The notes below the pieces were generated by a model. That model was given only the letters and a program-made list of their open reading frames with translations, did not search any database and was not told the DNA's origin. A stretch of DNA of 64,000 bases, taken from an uncultured Bacteriovoracaceae bacterium (GTDB taxonomy: Bacteria > Bdellovibrionota > Bacteriovoracia > Bacteriovoracales > Bacteriovoracaceae). The position numbers were made by a program, and so were the translations under genes. Numbering within the stretch: position 1 is the stretch's first letter; every line of letters starts with the position of its first letter. Below are positions 1 to 7,646 of this stretch, piece by piece. The DNA is taken from the NCBI GenBank assembly GCA_938017795.1, contig CALIJZ010000021.1:1-64000 (forward strand), in the 5' to 3' direction.

Positions 1-31
1 GTGGGTACGCACCCGAAGAAAGACAAAAGAC

Positions 32-187
32 ATGCATGCTTGGCACGACATCTACGTAGACGAAACGCTTATCAACGAGACCTTCCCGGTTGTCATCGAA
101 GTCCCGAAGGGCTCAAAAAACAAGTATGAGCTAGACAAGGAGACGGGGTTCCTACGGCTCGATCGGGTCCTCTACAGTGCGGTATGA
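32..187 (+). pseudogene. ppa: Inorganic pyrophosphatase N-terminal fragment (foreign to the rest of the window)
   Basis: Reading from the ATG at 32 gives about 51 residues that match the N-terminus of a family I inorganic pyrophosphatase, which hydrolyses pyrophosphate to phosphate. Recognisable pieces are WHDIYVD, VIEVPKGSKNKYELDKETG and LRLDRVLYSAV. In full proteins LYSAV is followed by HYPxNYGFIP, but here the frame runs straight into a TGA (185-187) exactly where GlmM-coding sequence begins. Codon use is GC-rich (cgg, ctc, ccg, gtc), unlike everything downstream. I infer that this is a piece of another genome joined at a contig end, rather than a native decayed gene. Confidence 0.8.
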
Positions 188-374
188 TACTGTTCAAGAA
201 AGAGTTAAAGCAGCTCAGGTTAAGCTTGGAAATAATGGGCGAGTACTTTTGAGGTACTCTGGAACAGAAAAACTTGCAAGAGTTATGGTTGAAGGACCAA
301 GCGAATCTGCTATTAATGAAATATCTAGCGACATCGCAGAGGCCTTAGAAAAAGATATGGGTTCGATTGTATAA
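177..374 (+). CDS. glmM: Phosphoglucosamine mutase, C-terminal fragment (5' part missing)
   Basis: Phosphoglucosamine mutase converts glucosamine-6-phosphate to glucosamine-1-phosphate for peptidoglycan and LPS precursor synthesis. Only the last 65 or so residues are present. They carry the domain 4 phosphate-binding loop, seen as GRVLLRYSGTE followed by RVMVEG, which is diagnostic of the family. The GTG at 177 is not a real start: homology begins inside the protein at the junction with the pyrophosphatase fragment near 177-184. The stop TAA overlaps the pdxJ ATG by one base, so glmM and pdxJ form one transcription unit. Confidence 0.85.
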   Translation: MRYDTVQERVKAAQVKLGNNGRVLLRYSGTEKLARVMVEGPSESAINEISSDIAEALEKDMGSIV

Positions 375-1132
375 TGAGTTTATTATATCCCCCAAGATTA
401 GGGGTAAATATTGATCACGTTACGACTCTAAGACAAGCTCGTGGAGAAGATTATCCATGTATTAAAAGAGCTTTAAAGCAATGCCTTGAAAATGGTGCTG
501 ATCAAATTACTATTCATTTAAGAGAAGATAGGCGACATATTCAGGATGCTGATTGTCCAATTGTTAGGAATATTACAAGTGATTATAATAAATTATTTAA
601 CCTTGAACTTGCTACTGCTAAAGACGTAATTGATACTGCCATTCATTGTAGTCCTGATTGGGTATGTATTGTACCAGAAAAAAGAGAAGAAAAAACAACT
701 GAAGGTGGACTCAACCTCCAAGATGAATCAGTATTTAAAAAAATTGCTCAAACTGTTGAGACCTTAAGATCCAATATCTCAGGAGTGAAAGTTTCTTTAT
801 TCTTAGAAGCAAATTTAAAAACAATGGAAATTGCCAAGAAGCTATCTCCAGAAGCTGTAGAGATTCACACAGGAGAGTATGCTAAAAGCTTTTTAGCAAA
901 ATCAGATAAAGTTGAGAGTTATCTAAAAGACTTTATGATAGTTCAGCAATATTTAGTAGAAAATAAGATTCATTGTCATGCAGGTCATGGAATAACACGA
1001 GAGATGCTACCTCAATTACTTTCAATGAATATCTTTGAAGAATATAATATAGGACATTGGATCATTTCAGAAAGTATTTTTAACGGACTTGGACCAGTGG
1101 TTAAAGATTTAAGTGAGATTATAAAAAAATGA
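374..1132 (+). CDS. pdxJ: Pyridoxine 5'-phosphate synthase
   Basis: PdxJ condenses 1-deoxy-D-xylulose-5-phosphate with 3-amino-2-oxopropyl phosphate to give pyridoxine 5'-phosphate, the last ring-forming step of DXP-dependent vitamin B6 synthesis. At 252 residues it has normal length. Family signatures are visible in order: LGVNIDHVTTLRQARG at the N-terminus, the catalytic-region DQITIHLREDRRHI, the HAGHGIT loop and the terminal phosphate-binding stretch NIGHWIISESIFNGL. It starts one base inside the glmM stop and its own stop overlaps the next start by four bases (ATGA), so it is translationally coupled on both sides. Confidence 0.96.
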   Translation: MSLLYPPRLGVNIDHVTTLRQARGEDYPCIKRALKQCLENGADQITIHLREDRRHIQDADCPIVRNITSDYNKLFNLELATAKDVIDTAIHCSPDWVCIVPEKREEKTTEGGLNLQDESVFKKIAQTVETLRSNISGVKVSLFLEANLKTMEIAKKLSPEAVEIHTGEYAKSFLAKSDKVESYLKDFMIVQQYLVENKIHCHAGHGITREMLPQLLSMNIFEEYNIGHWIISESIFNGLGPVVKDLSEIIKK

Positions 1133-2703
1133 GAATTGTTAACCTACAAGAGATGAATGAAGTTGAAGAGAAAATGAAAAATGTCTTTCATTTGACTGAA
1201 GAATCTATTATTGAAAATGTCGGTAGGGGAGTTGCGGAGTTTCTAGATAAAAATTACAGCTCCAAAGAAATTACTTATTTATTTATTGTTGGTTATGGAA
1301 ATAATGGAGCAGATGGAATGTGTGCTGCCAGATATCTTTCCAATATGGGCTATAACGTTCGGGTTTTTATCTTTGGAGATGAAAATAAAATAACGACTTC
1401 ATTTAATAATCAAATGAACATTGCAGAATCTTTTGAAGTAAAAGGTAATAAGGTTGAATCAGCAGCTTCAGTTGAGAGCTTTATCCTCCAATCAAGTGGA
1501 GAGTGTATAATAGTGGATTGTTTATTTGGAACAGGTGTAAGACTACCACTGGCTGATGAGATCTATGAGTTGATACAAATTATAAATGATAGAAGTAATT
1601 TCACGATCTCGTTAGATATTCCTACGGGTGTTGATACAAATTCTGGAGCTGTTGAAGGAAGTGCTATCAGAGCTGATCTTACTTTATCAATTGGCTTTCC
1701 AAAGATTGGATGTTTTCAGGGCGATGGAGTTAATTACGTAGGAAAACTTGAAAATATTGATATTGGAATGCCCAGACAACTACAAGTTGGAAATAAGATT
1801 TTAGCTGGTATTTCAGATATTATTCATACGGCCAGATTAAGATCTAAGTTTGCTGATAAAAGATTTTTTGGACATACGCTTCTTTTGGGTGGATCGCACG
1901 GAAAAACAGGATCTTTAGTATTAAGTTCTGAAGCTGCTCTGAGAGTAGGAGCCGGATTGGCAACTGGAGCAACATGGGAGCCTCAATATTTAGAGTTTAC
2001 ATCCCGCTTGATCCCGGAGATTAAAACAGGCTTTATCCCTACAGAAGATACAAAGTGGGATAACTTAATTCATGGATTGGTTAATTATGACTCTATTGTT
2101 ATTGGCCCTGGTTTAGGAGTAAATGCAAGGTCCAGAAGAGTTGTCCATAAAGTTTTAGAGTCTTACCAAGGACCAATTGTTGTTGATGCTGACGCCATTA
2201 ATGTTTTAGACATAGAGCAAGACGCTCTCTTATTACAAAATCGGCAAAATCCAACTATTTTAACACCACATTGTGGAGAGATGGCGTCATTTTTTAATGT
2301 GAAAGAAAAAGAAGTTCAAGACAACCCAATAAAGTATCTAAAAAAGGCAATCGAGTTAACAAATGCCTTTGTCATTTTAAAAGGACCTTGTACTTATTTA
2401 GGGTTTCCTAGTGGTAAAATATATTTAAACTATTCACCTAATGCTGGTATGGCCACTGGTGGAGTTGGTGATGTTCTTGCTGGTATTTTGGGTGGTCTTA
2501 TTGCTCAAGATAATACAATTAAAAAAAATGTTTCAAAGTTTGATAAGCTCGTAAGCTTAGATAAAACAATCCTATTAAGTGTTGTTCTACACTCTAGAGC
2601 AGGTCACTTTGCTTCGATAAACTTAGGCGAGAGATATATGAGTGCTAATAGTATTATTGATTCTCTACCTAAAGCTTTTGAAGAGATTAAAAATTATGCT
2701 TAA
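1129..2703 (+). CDS. nnr: Bifunctional NAD(P)H-hydrate epimerase / ADP-dependent (S)-NAD(P)H-hydrate dehydratase
   Basis: This cytoplasmic metabolite-repair enzyme epimerises damaged NAD(P)HX and dehydrates it back to NAD(P)H with ADP. The N-terminal YjeF epimerase domain (about residues 1-215) shows GYGNNGADGMCAAR and SLDIPTGVD. The C-terminal ribokinase-like dehydratase domain (about 230-520) shows VVDADAINVL, LTPHCGEM and the nucleotide-binding NAGMATGGVGDVLAGILGGL. The length (524 residues) is normal for the fused bacterial form. It overlaps pdxJ by four bases and tsaE by eight, so it lies in the glmM-pdxJ-nnr-tsaE operon, where nnr-tsaE is a common bacterial pairing. Confidence 0.95.
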   Translation: MRIVNLQEMNEVEEKMKNVFHLTEESIIENVGRGVAEFLDKNYSSKEITYLFIVGYGNNGADGMCAARYLSNMGYNVRVFIFGDENKITTSFNNQMNIAESFEVKGNKVESAASVESFILQSSGECIIVDCLFGTGVRLPLADEIYELIQIINDRSNFTISLDIPTGVDTNSGAVEGSAIRADLTLSIGFPKIGCFQGDGVNYVGKLENIDIGMPRQLQVGNKILAGISDIIHTARLRSKFADKRFFGHTLLLGGSHGKTGSLVLSSEAALRVGAGLATGATWEPQYLEFTSRLIPEIKTGFIPTEDTKWDNLIHGLVNYDSIVIGPGLGVNARSRRVVHKVLESYQGPIVVDADAINVLDIEQDALLLQNRQNPTILTPHCGEMASFFNVKEKEVQDNPIKYLKKAIELTNAFVILKGPCTYLGFPSGKIYLNYSPNAGMATGGVGDVLAGILGGLIAQDNTIKKNVSKFDKLVSLDKTILLSVVLHSRAGHFASINLGERYMSANSIIDSLPKAFEEIKNYA

Positions 2704-3142
2704 GAGCGAAAAGAAATCTTGGAAAAAAGTAAAAATTGAAGATTATGATTATATTGCTAATGAAATAAAAGATATGGTTGATATGCCAGTTGTTATTTTT
2801 CTAGAAGGCGATCTTGGAGCAGGCAAGACAACTTTTTCTAATTCATTTACAAGCAACCAAACTTCAAGTCCTACATATTCTATTGTTAATGAGTATGATG
2901 ATATGGTTCATGCTGATTTTTATAGACTAAAAACTTCAGAAGAGCTCTATGATTTAGAGTTATCAATATATTTAGACAATAAGTTTTACTTCCTGGCTGA
3001 ATGGGGAATTCAATATATAGACGAGCTACATTCATCGCATATTCCTGATGGTTTCTACTATTATTTATTAGAGTTCAGTAATTCTTCAGCAGATTCTAAA
3101 CAAAGAAACCTAAAATTCTATGAAATTAATCCACTAATTTAA
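2696..3142 (+). CDS. tsaE: tRNA threonylcarbamoyladenosine biosynthesis ATPase TsaE
   Basis: TsaE is the small P-loop ATPase that works with TsaB and TsaD to make the t6A37 modification of ANN-decoding tRNAs. The Walker A motif is GDLGAGKTTF, followed by the family signatures SSPTYSIVNEY and HADFYRL. I chose the ATG at 2696, giving 148 residues beginning MLKSEKKSW. The frame is open upstream to 2642, but that extension encodes a Leu/Ile-rich stretch antisense in nature to the nnr C-terminus and matches no TsaE N-terminus. The segment between Walker A and SSPTY is a little shorter than usual. Confidence 0.9.
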   Translation: MLKSEKKSWKKVKIEDYDYIANEIKDMVDMPVVIFLEGDLGAGKTTFSNSFTSNQTSSPTYSIVNEYDDMVHADFYRLKTSEELYDLELSIYLDNKFYFLAEWGIQYIDELHSSHIPDGFYYYLLEFSNSSADSKQRNLKFYEINPLI

Positions 3143-3302
3143 ATAATAGTTGAAAGTGTCAATTTTCCAGTGTGGCATTGTTTTTTTATTTTAGTAGTAA
3201 AAATAAAAAATATAGAAACAGGAAATTTTTTCCTTGCATAGGGGCAATAATTGTCTTATTTTACAAGATTTTTAATTTTTTCTAACTTTTATTCTTCTAT
3301 TG

Positions 3303-3331
3303 TTGACGTAAGTGTTTCTCTAAGGTGATAC
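3303..3331 (+). promoter_or_regulatory. Candidate sigma-70 promoter of the Rrf2 regulator gene
   Basis: TTGACG (3303-3308) and TGATAC (3326-3331) are separated by exactly 17 bases, close to the -35/-10 consensus. They lie about 107 bases upstream of the regulator start, which leaves a leader long enough to contain the hairpin at 3380-3402. No transcription start is visible directly. The rest of 3143-3437 is very AT-rich and I see no other gene in it. Confidence 0.5.
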
Positions 3332-3379
3332 TTGTAAAGAGAAAACTTTAGTGCTTTGGTTTTAAGTATCTAGAGTCTC

Positions 3380-3402
3380 CGGATGGCAGGGAAAGCTATC
3401 CG
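3380..3402 (+). promoter_or_regulatory. Hairpin in the 5' leader of the Rrf2 regulator gene
   Basis: CGGATGGC (3380-3387) pairs with GCTATCCG (3395-3402) over eight base pairs, including one G-U wobble, around a seven-base purine loop AGGGAAA. The hairpin sits 24 bases upstream of the GGAGG ribosome-binding site. No run of T follows it, so it is not an intrinsic terminator. It could be an RNA regulatory element or, as DNA, an imperfect dyad for an autoregulator. It matches no riboswitch class I know. Confidence 0.4.
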
Positions 3403-3437
3403 ATAGTGTTAACTATTAATCTTTATGGAGGATGAAA

Positions 3438-4112
3438 ATGAGACTTACGTCAAAAGGCCGCTACGCGGTAAGAGCAATGCTAGATTTAACCATGCACAGT
3501 AACGGAAATCCCGTTCGGTTACAAGAGATTTCAAGAAGACAAGCAATCAGTCTTCACTACCTAGAGCAACTTTTCAGAAAACTTAGAACTGGTTCAGTTG
3601 TTAAGTCTGTAAGAGGTCCAGGTGGTGGATATGTACTTGCTAGTGCAATGGATGAAATTACGATTTCTGACGTTCTAAAAAGTGTTGGTGAAAACATCAA
3701 CCCAGCAAGAGACATCAAAGGAAATCCAAGCTCAGGAGTAAATTTCACTGAAGAAAGTGGTGCTTCAACTGTTAACACTCCAGAATTTCATATGTGTAAG
3801 AATTATTTCCAGAATCTTGGAACTATCATGAGTGAATATTTAACAACAACTACTTTAGGTGATCTTATGAGAAGATCTAGAGAAATTCCTAATACTAGTT
3901 ATGCAAATACTCAGGCTACTTCAAGTTCTTCTAATACAAGTAACTCGATGAGTTCAAATAATAACCCTTGGAGACCATCAACGATGTCATCTTCAAATAA
4001 TCCAAGCCGTCCTGCATCTACAAATCCGACAAGCTCAACGACTGGAAGCTCTTCAAGTACTGATTCAAGTTCTCCATTTTCAAATAATAGAAGAATTGAA
4101 TCTGAGTTCTAA
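3438..4112 (+). CDS. Rrf2/IscR-family transcriptional regulator with a long Ser/Asn/Thr/Pro-rich tail
   Basis: The first 85 or so residues are a clear Rrf2-family winged helix: RLTSKGRYAVRAMLDL, then YLEQLFRKLR and GPGGGYVLA. Rrf2 proteins sense iron-sulfur status, NO or redox, usually through three cysteines. Here only one cysteine remains in the sensor region, in HMCKNYF, so an IscR-type cluster site looks incomplete. From about residue 145 to the end the protein is low-complexity Ser/Asn/Thr/Pro, which is unusual for the family. I chose the ATG at 3438 because GGAGG (3427-3431) abuts the ATG at 3432 but is correctly spaced from 3438, and IscR proteins start MRLTSKGRYA. A cysteine desulfurase gene follows 18 bases downstream. 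Confidence 0.85.
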   Translation: MRLTSKGRYAVRAMLDLTMHSNGNPVRLQEISRRQAISLHYLEQLFRKLRTGSVVKSVRGPGGGYVLASAMDEITISDVLKSVGENINPARDIKGNPSSGVNFTEESGASTVNTPEFHMCKNYFQNLGTIMSEYLTTTTLGDLMRRSREIPNTSYANTQATSSSSNTSNSMSSNNNPWRPSTMSSSNNPSRPASTNPTSSTTGSSSSTDSSSPFSNNRRIESEF

Positions 4113-4130
4113 TTATACTATTGTTAATTC

Positions 4131-5240
4131 GTGATTTATTGCGACTTTAATTCATCAACCCCTCTGAGTGAAAACTTAAGAGGGTTTTTTTTTGAGCTTC
4201 CTTTTGCTAATCCTTCTTCTCAAAATAGGTTAGGTAAAGCAGCTCTTAAACATATACATCAGGTAGAGGATTACCTCGATACACACTTTAAGCTTAACAA
4301 GAGATATATTTCACTTTTTCACTCAGGAGCGACTGAAGGTTGTAATATCTTTGTAAAAGGATGTCTTAATAAAGGAGATATTTTCTATTACTTTGATTTA
4401 GATCATGCAGCGGTTTTAAAACAAATTCCAACTCTTGAACAAGCAGGAATTGAGTGTATTAAATTACCATTGGATAAAAGTTTAAGCTTTAAAAAAGATG
4501 AAATTTTTAAAGTTTTTGAAACCCACAAGGATAAAAAATCATTACTAAATTTTACTTGGCTTCATAATGAAACAGGTAGGTGTTGGAGTTTAGAAGTTAT
4601 TGGTGAAATCAAAAAAATATTTCCTAATATACTTGTTCATGTTGATGCGACTCAAACAGTAGGAAAGATTCAGAATTATAAAGAAATAGATCACGCAGAT
4701 ATTTTTACTTATTCCGGTCACAAGTTTGGAGCTTTAAAGGGAATTGGATGGAGCTTTTTTAAAAGTGACCTTTTGGCAAAGTCACTTACTCATGGTGGCG
4801 GTCAACAAAAGTCATTACGACCAGGAACCTTGAACACTCAGGGAATAGTAAGTTTAAAATATGCTTTAGAAGAACTAGATACCAAGAGTGCCAAGGATTT
4901 AAAAAGTATTTTTAAAGTATTTAGATCTCACCTTTTAGAACAAGACTTAATTATTGATTTTGGGGAGTTTCAAAATTGCTCTCAAAATACCTGCTTTCTT
5001 GTTTTCAAAAACTTGCAAACGCAATTGGTTCTGAGTGCCTTAGATATAGAAGGAATTTATGCTGGAGCTGGAGCTGCATGCTCATCAGGAGTGTTCCAGG
5101 AAAGCCACTTTATGAGCTCTATTGGGCTTGCTAAATATGCTAAGAACACACTTAGAATTTCAGTCGATCCTTATAGTGCGCCTCAGGATCTAGAGCTCAC
5201 TTTAGCTAAGATTACTGAAATTATAAAAAGAATATCTTAA
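4131..5240 (+). CDS. Cysteine desulfurase, NifS/IscS-like, class V aminotransferase fold
   Basis: This PLP enzyme takes sulfur from cysteine for iron-sulfur clusters or tRNA thiolation. Visible features are the N-terminal YCDFNSSTPL, the FANPSS element, the PLP region HVDATQTVGK with SGHKFGALKGIG (Schiff-base lysine), RPGTLNTQG, and the active-site cysteine loop AGAACSSG. At 369 residues it is near the usual length. The start is a GTG at 4131 with a weak ribosome-binding site. That start is supported by alignment of the first residues with NifS N-termini. It follows the Rrf2 regulator directly, so a regulator-desulfurase operon is likely. I cannot tell an IscS role from a NifS or tRNA-sulfur role. 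Confidence 0.88.
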   Translation: MIYCDFNSSTPLSENLRGFFFELPFANPSSQNRLGKAALKHIHQVEDYLDTHFKLNKRYISLFHSGATEGCNIFVKGCLNKGDIFYYFDLDHAAVLKQIPTLEQAGIECIKLPLDKSLSFKKDEIFKVFETHKDKKSLLNFTWLHNETGRCWSLEVIGEIKKIFPNILVHVDATQTVGKIQNYKEIDHADIFTYSGHKFGALKGIGWSFFKSDLLAKSLTHGGGQQKSLRPGTLNTQGIVSLKYALEELDTKSAKDLKSIFKVFRSHLLEQDLIIDFGEFQNCSQNTCFLVFKNLQTQLVLSALDIEGIYAGAGAACSSGVFQESHFMSSIGLAKYAKNTLRISVDPYSAPQDLELTLAKITEIIKRIS

Positions 5241-5274
5241 CTTCTATTACTTTTAGATCACTTTGTAGTCGCAC

Positions 5275-5296
5275 TTTGGCCCTATTAGGGGCCAAA
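5275..5296. terminator. Hairpin after the cysteine desulfurase gene, possible terminator
   Basis: TTTGGCCC (5275-5282) pairs with GGGCCAAA (5289-5296) over eight base pairs with a six-base loop, 35 bases after the desulfurase stop. The tail is A-rich rather than T-rich on the plus strand, so it is not a classical intrinsic terminator in the sense direction. It could still end or protect the upstream transcript. Confidence 0.4.
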
Positions 5297-5410
5297 AAAG
5301 TAAGAATAATCTGCCCCGACGAAATGCGTAAACAAGTTGCACTTGCGTCAAGTGATTGAATTTATAGTAAGCACAATATTGGCATCAGACTTGCTTTATA
5401 GATAAGCAGA

Positions 5411-5557
5411 AAAGAGGTTAGGTGGAGATAACCCTGATATCAATATACTATCAATATCCCATCTTCCGAGATTTCGAATGAAAGATCGGTCCCAACCCTG
5501 CCTCAACCAAAGTCTGAGATTTTAATCTCGCTTCAGGTTGATCGCCACCTACTCTTT
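5411..5557. ncRNA. Candidate structured RNA, about 147 nt, closed by a 13-bp stem; strand uncertain
   Basis: The 337-bp gap between convergent genes (5241-5577) holds no ORF but strong secondary structure. AAAGAG-GT-TAGGTGG (5411-5425) pairs with CCACCTACTCTTT (5545-5557) over 13 pairs with a two-base bulge. Inside are TCAACC/GGTTGA (5503-5541) enclosing GAGAT/ATCTC, and CCGA/TCGG (5466-5489) with a tandem G-A internal loop and a second four-pair helix. A TATAGT-like -10 lies upstream on the plus strand near 5375, while the minus strand has TTTT just after the closing stem. A 6S-like RNA is one possibility because of the long closing stem and internal hairpins, but I see no decisive sequence match. 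Confidence 0.4.
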
Positions 5558-5577
5558 ACTCTTTGAAAATCTAAACC

Positions 5578-7557
5578 TCATTTTTTATCTAAATCACAAT
5601 TTCCTAAACCTTCATCATCATTATGTCTTGATAACTTCCGACTTAAACCAGTAGGGTGATTGGTTTTTTCTAAAAGATTAATCCAAAATGAATCAGAGCA
5701 TTCAGAAATTTTATTATTAGTACTTAATAGGTCTGCTGAGTCAATTTTTCTTTCACTCTCATTTAAAAATTTATTATATAAATAAGGTGGGATATTATAT
5801 TTCTTAGCATTTTCTTCATTTATCTTAAGAGAAAAAGATAGTTGTTGATTTTCTTTGAATTCATTCATTCCAAAAATTTTTAAGACTGAGTTTATTCTAG
5901 AAATCATCTTATTATAAATAATTTTTTCCATAAAGTCTGGAAGAGCACTGTGTGAAATGGCCCATTTAATTTCATTTGTTTTCAATTTTGGGATCTTATC
6001 AAGCATCCACTTTATATCAGCGTAAGTTATATGGCTCCAAGCTTTCGGATGTTCAAAGATAAGATCTAGAAAGAGTATTTTCTTTCCTTTTTTTATTGTT
6101 TTTACAAAGTTATCTTTAGTTTTGTAATGGTTAATACTTCCAATTTTAGTCATAAACCCTAACGAAGCACCTAAATCATGATCAGCTTCTACGTATTGAT
6201 CTTTATTCATAAAGTCTTTTAAAAGATAAGACCTTGAATTACCATCACGAGCATCAGCATTAGAGATCCATGAATGAAATAAACCAAGGCCTCTTTGGAC
6301 TCTGTCTGTTGTAGCATCTAAATTGCTTAGAGCAGTAGGACCTGCACTTAGAATAGGATAATCTTTGTACTCCAGAGAAGATTCTTTTAAGATTAAAAAA
6401 TTTCGACCAATATATTTTCTCAACTTATCAAGTTCGAATTTTTTATTAGTTTTAAATAGACCCCTAAGATTTATTTCAGTAATGCTTCCATAAGAGTGGA
6501 CATACTCACTCATATCAAAATTAAAATGTCCTTCTAGAAAACACTTTTTTAATTTTTTTAAATTCGATACAGTTTCACAGGTTTGAGTTCCATCTTCCTC
6601 ATTTAAAATGACTATAGATGGGTTATTATCAGTAATTGATCTCGCATAAACTAAATCATTGAACTTACCACCTAAAAGAACATAAAGTCGATTAAGAATA
6701 GGTTCAGTATGAATTTCTTCTCCAAGTTTTAATTTCCACTTCATTCCGTAAAGATCTTTTGTTTTAAACTTGGGACTTGAAGCGTTTGTTTTCATACCAT
6801 CAAAAACAAGGATTTTATTTGCAGTTTTAACATTATAAATAAGACCCTTTTTTTTCTTTTTAAACTTTCTTGAAACTTTTTGCTCGACCCATTTTTCCAT
6901 ATATTCCCAATGTTTCTTTCCATCGACCTTGTCAGCATTTCGAAACCATTTAGGATGATTTTTAGAAATATCTAATTTTGATATTTCGAGAGGAGTAAGA
7001 TTTTTAAGATCTGCTAGTGAGTAATAATCAGAAGATGATTTATTTAAGTTAAGGGCCACTTTTTCAAGAGCATTTGCACTTATAATACTATCTGGAGAAA
7101 GGTTATCTTGAATATCAAATTTTGCCTGAGCTTTAAAAAGCTTTTCAATAAGTTTTAGTTTACCTAATTTAGCATAATTATCATTTTCTAAATAATCAGC
7201 ATCTAGTGAATATAAGATCCGTAAAGCAATATCATAACTTTCGATCTTGTTTGGGAGCTTTGAAAGTATTTCAATACCATATTCTAAAAATGGAACTTCA
7301 TTTTTAGCTCTTTTATATTCTGGATCCTCTATATTTGTTAAGACTTTTAAATGATTACTTAATCTATTCTTAAAATAATTTATCAAGATGTTGTGATCAG
7401 ATTTATTGGAGTGAGTAATTCCTCTTTCTTTGAGCAAGTCCTCGTAATTTCCTAAAGCAGTATTTTTATCTATAGGGTTATTCGCGGCTATTTCTCGTTG
7501 AGCGATTGTGGTTGAACATGAGTAGATGAGAAATATTAAAATATGATAAATTTTCAT
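5578..7557 (-). CDS. Secreted protein of unknown function with kinase-like motifs
   Basis: The 659-residue product starts with a short hydrophobic signal ending LIYSC, which may be a lipobox. I do not recognise a named family. Several short motifs occur in the order of a protein-kinase-like fold. GMKWKLKLGEE (around 271-281) resembles the ATP-binding lysine strand, and a downstream Glu lies near 285. NADARDGNSR (about 433-442) resembles a catalytic loop with Asp and Asn, and DHDLGASLG (about 459-467) resembles a metal-binding DxG. A basic patch KFKKKKKG lies near 231. It is the last gene of the minus-strand lipid-tailoring block, 89 bases after the desaturase. The kinase reading is inference. 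Confidence 0.6.
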   Translation of the reverse strand: MKIYHILIFLIYSCSTTIAQREIAANNPIDKNTALGNYEDLLKERGITHSNKSDHNILINYFKNRLSNHLKVLTNIEDPEYKRAKNEVPFLEYGIEILSKLPNKIESYDIALRILYSLDADYLENDNYAKLGKLKLIEKLFKAQAKFDIQDNLSPDSIISANALEKVALNLNKSSSDYYSLADLKNLTPLEISKLDISKNHPKWFRNADKVDGKKHWEYMEKWVEQKVSRKFKKKKKGLIYNVKTANKILVFDGMKTNASSPKFKTKDLYGMKWKLKLGEEIHTEPILNRLYVLLGGKFNDLVYARSITDNNPSIVILNEEDGTQTCETVSNLKKLKKCFLEGHFNFDMSEYVHSYGSITEINLRGLFKTNKKFELDKLRKYIGRNFLILKESSLEYKDYPILSAGPTALSNLDATTDRVQRGLGLFHSWISNADARDGNSRSYLLKDFMNKDQYVEADHDLGASLGFMTKIGSINHYKTKDNFVKTIKKGKKILFLDLIFEHPKAWSHITYADIKWMLDKIPKLKTNEIKWAISHSALPDFMEKIIYNKMISRINSVLKIFGMNEFKENQQLSFSLKINEENAKKYNIPPYLYNKFLNESERKIDSADLLSTNNKISECSDSFWINLLEKTNHPTGLSRKLSRHNDDEGLGNCDLDKK

Positions 7558-7646
7558 ATATATTTATTCGGCATTTCACTCAATAAATATTAGAAAATTA
7601 TATCAGATAATTATAAATTCAAGGTAGAATTTGAAGGTAATTAAAT

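Noticed and set aside
2642-2695. Upstream extension of tsaE
   Set aside because: The frame is open, but the added residues are an out-of-frame reading of the nnr C-terminus and do not resemble TsaE. The ATG at 2696 gives the expected N-terminus.
3340-3440. Riboswitch in the Rrf2 leader (for example c-di-GMP type)
   Set aside because: The hairpin and flanks lack the conserved core bases of the c-di-GMP-I class and of other classes I can recall. I kept only the hairpin.
5411-5557. Assignment of the structured RNA as SRP RNA, RNase P or tmRNA
   Set aside because: The SRP GGAA-tetraloop/asymmetric loop motif, the RNase P P4 core and the tmRNA acceptor end with CCA were all absent on both strands.
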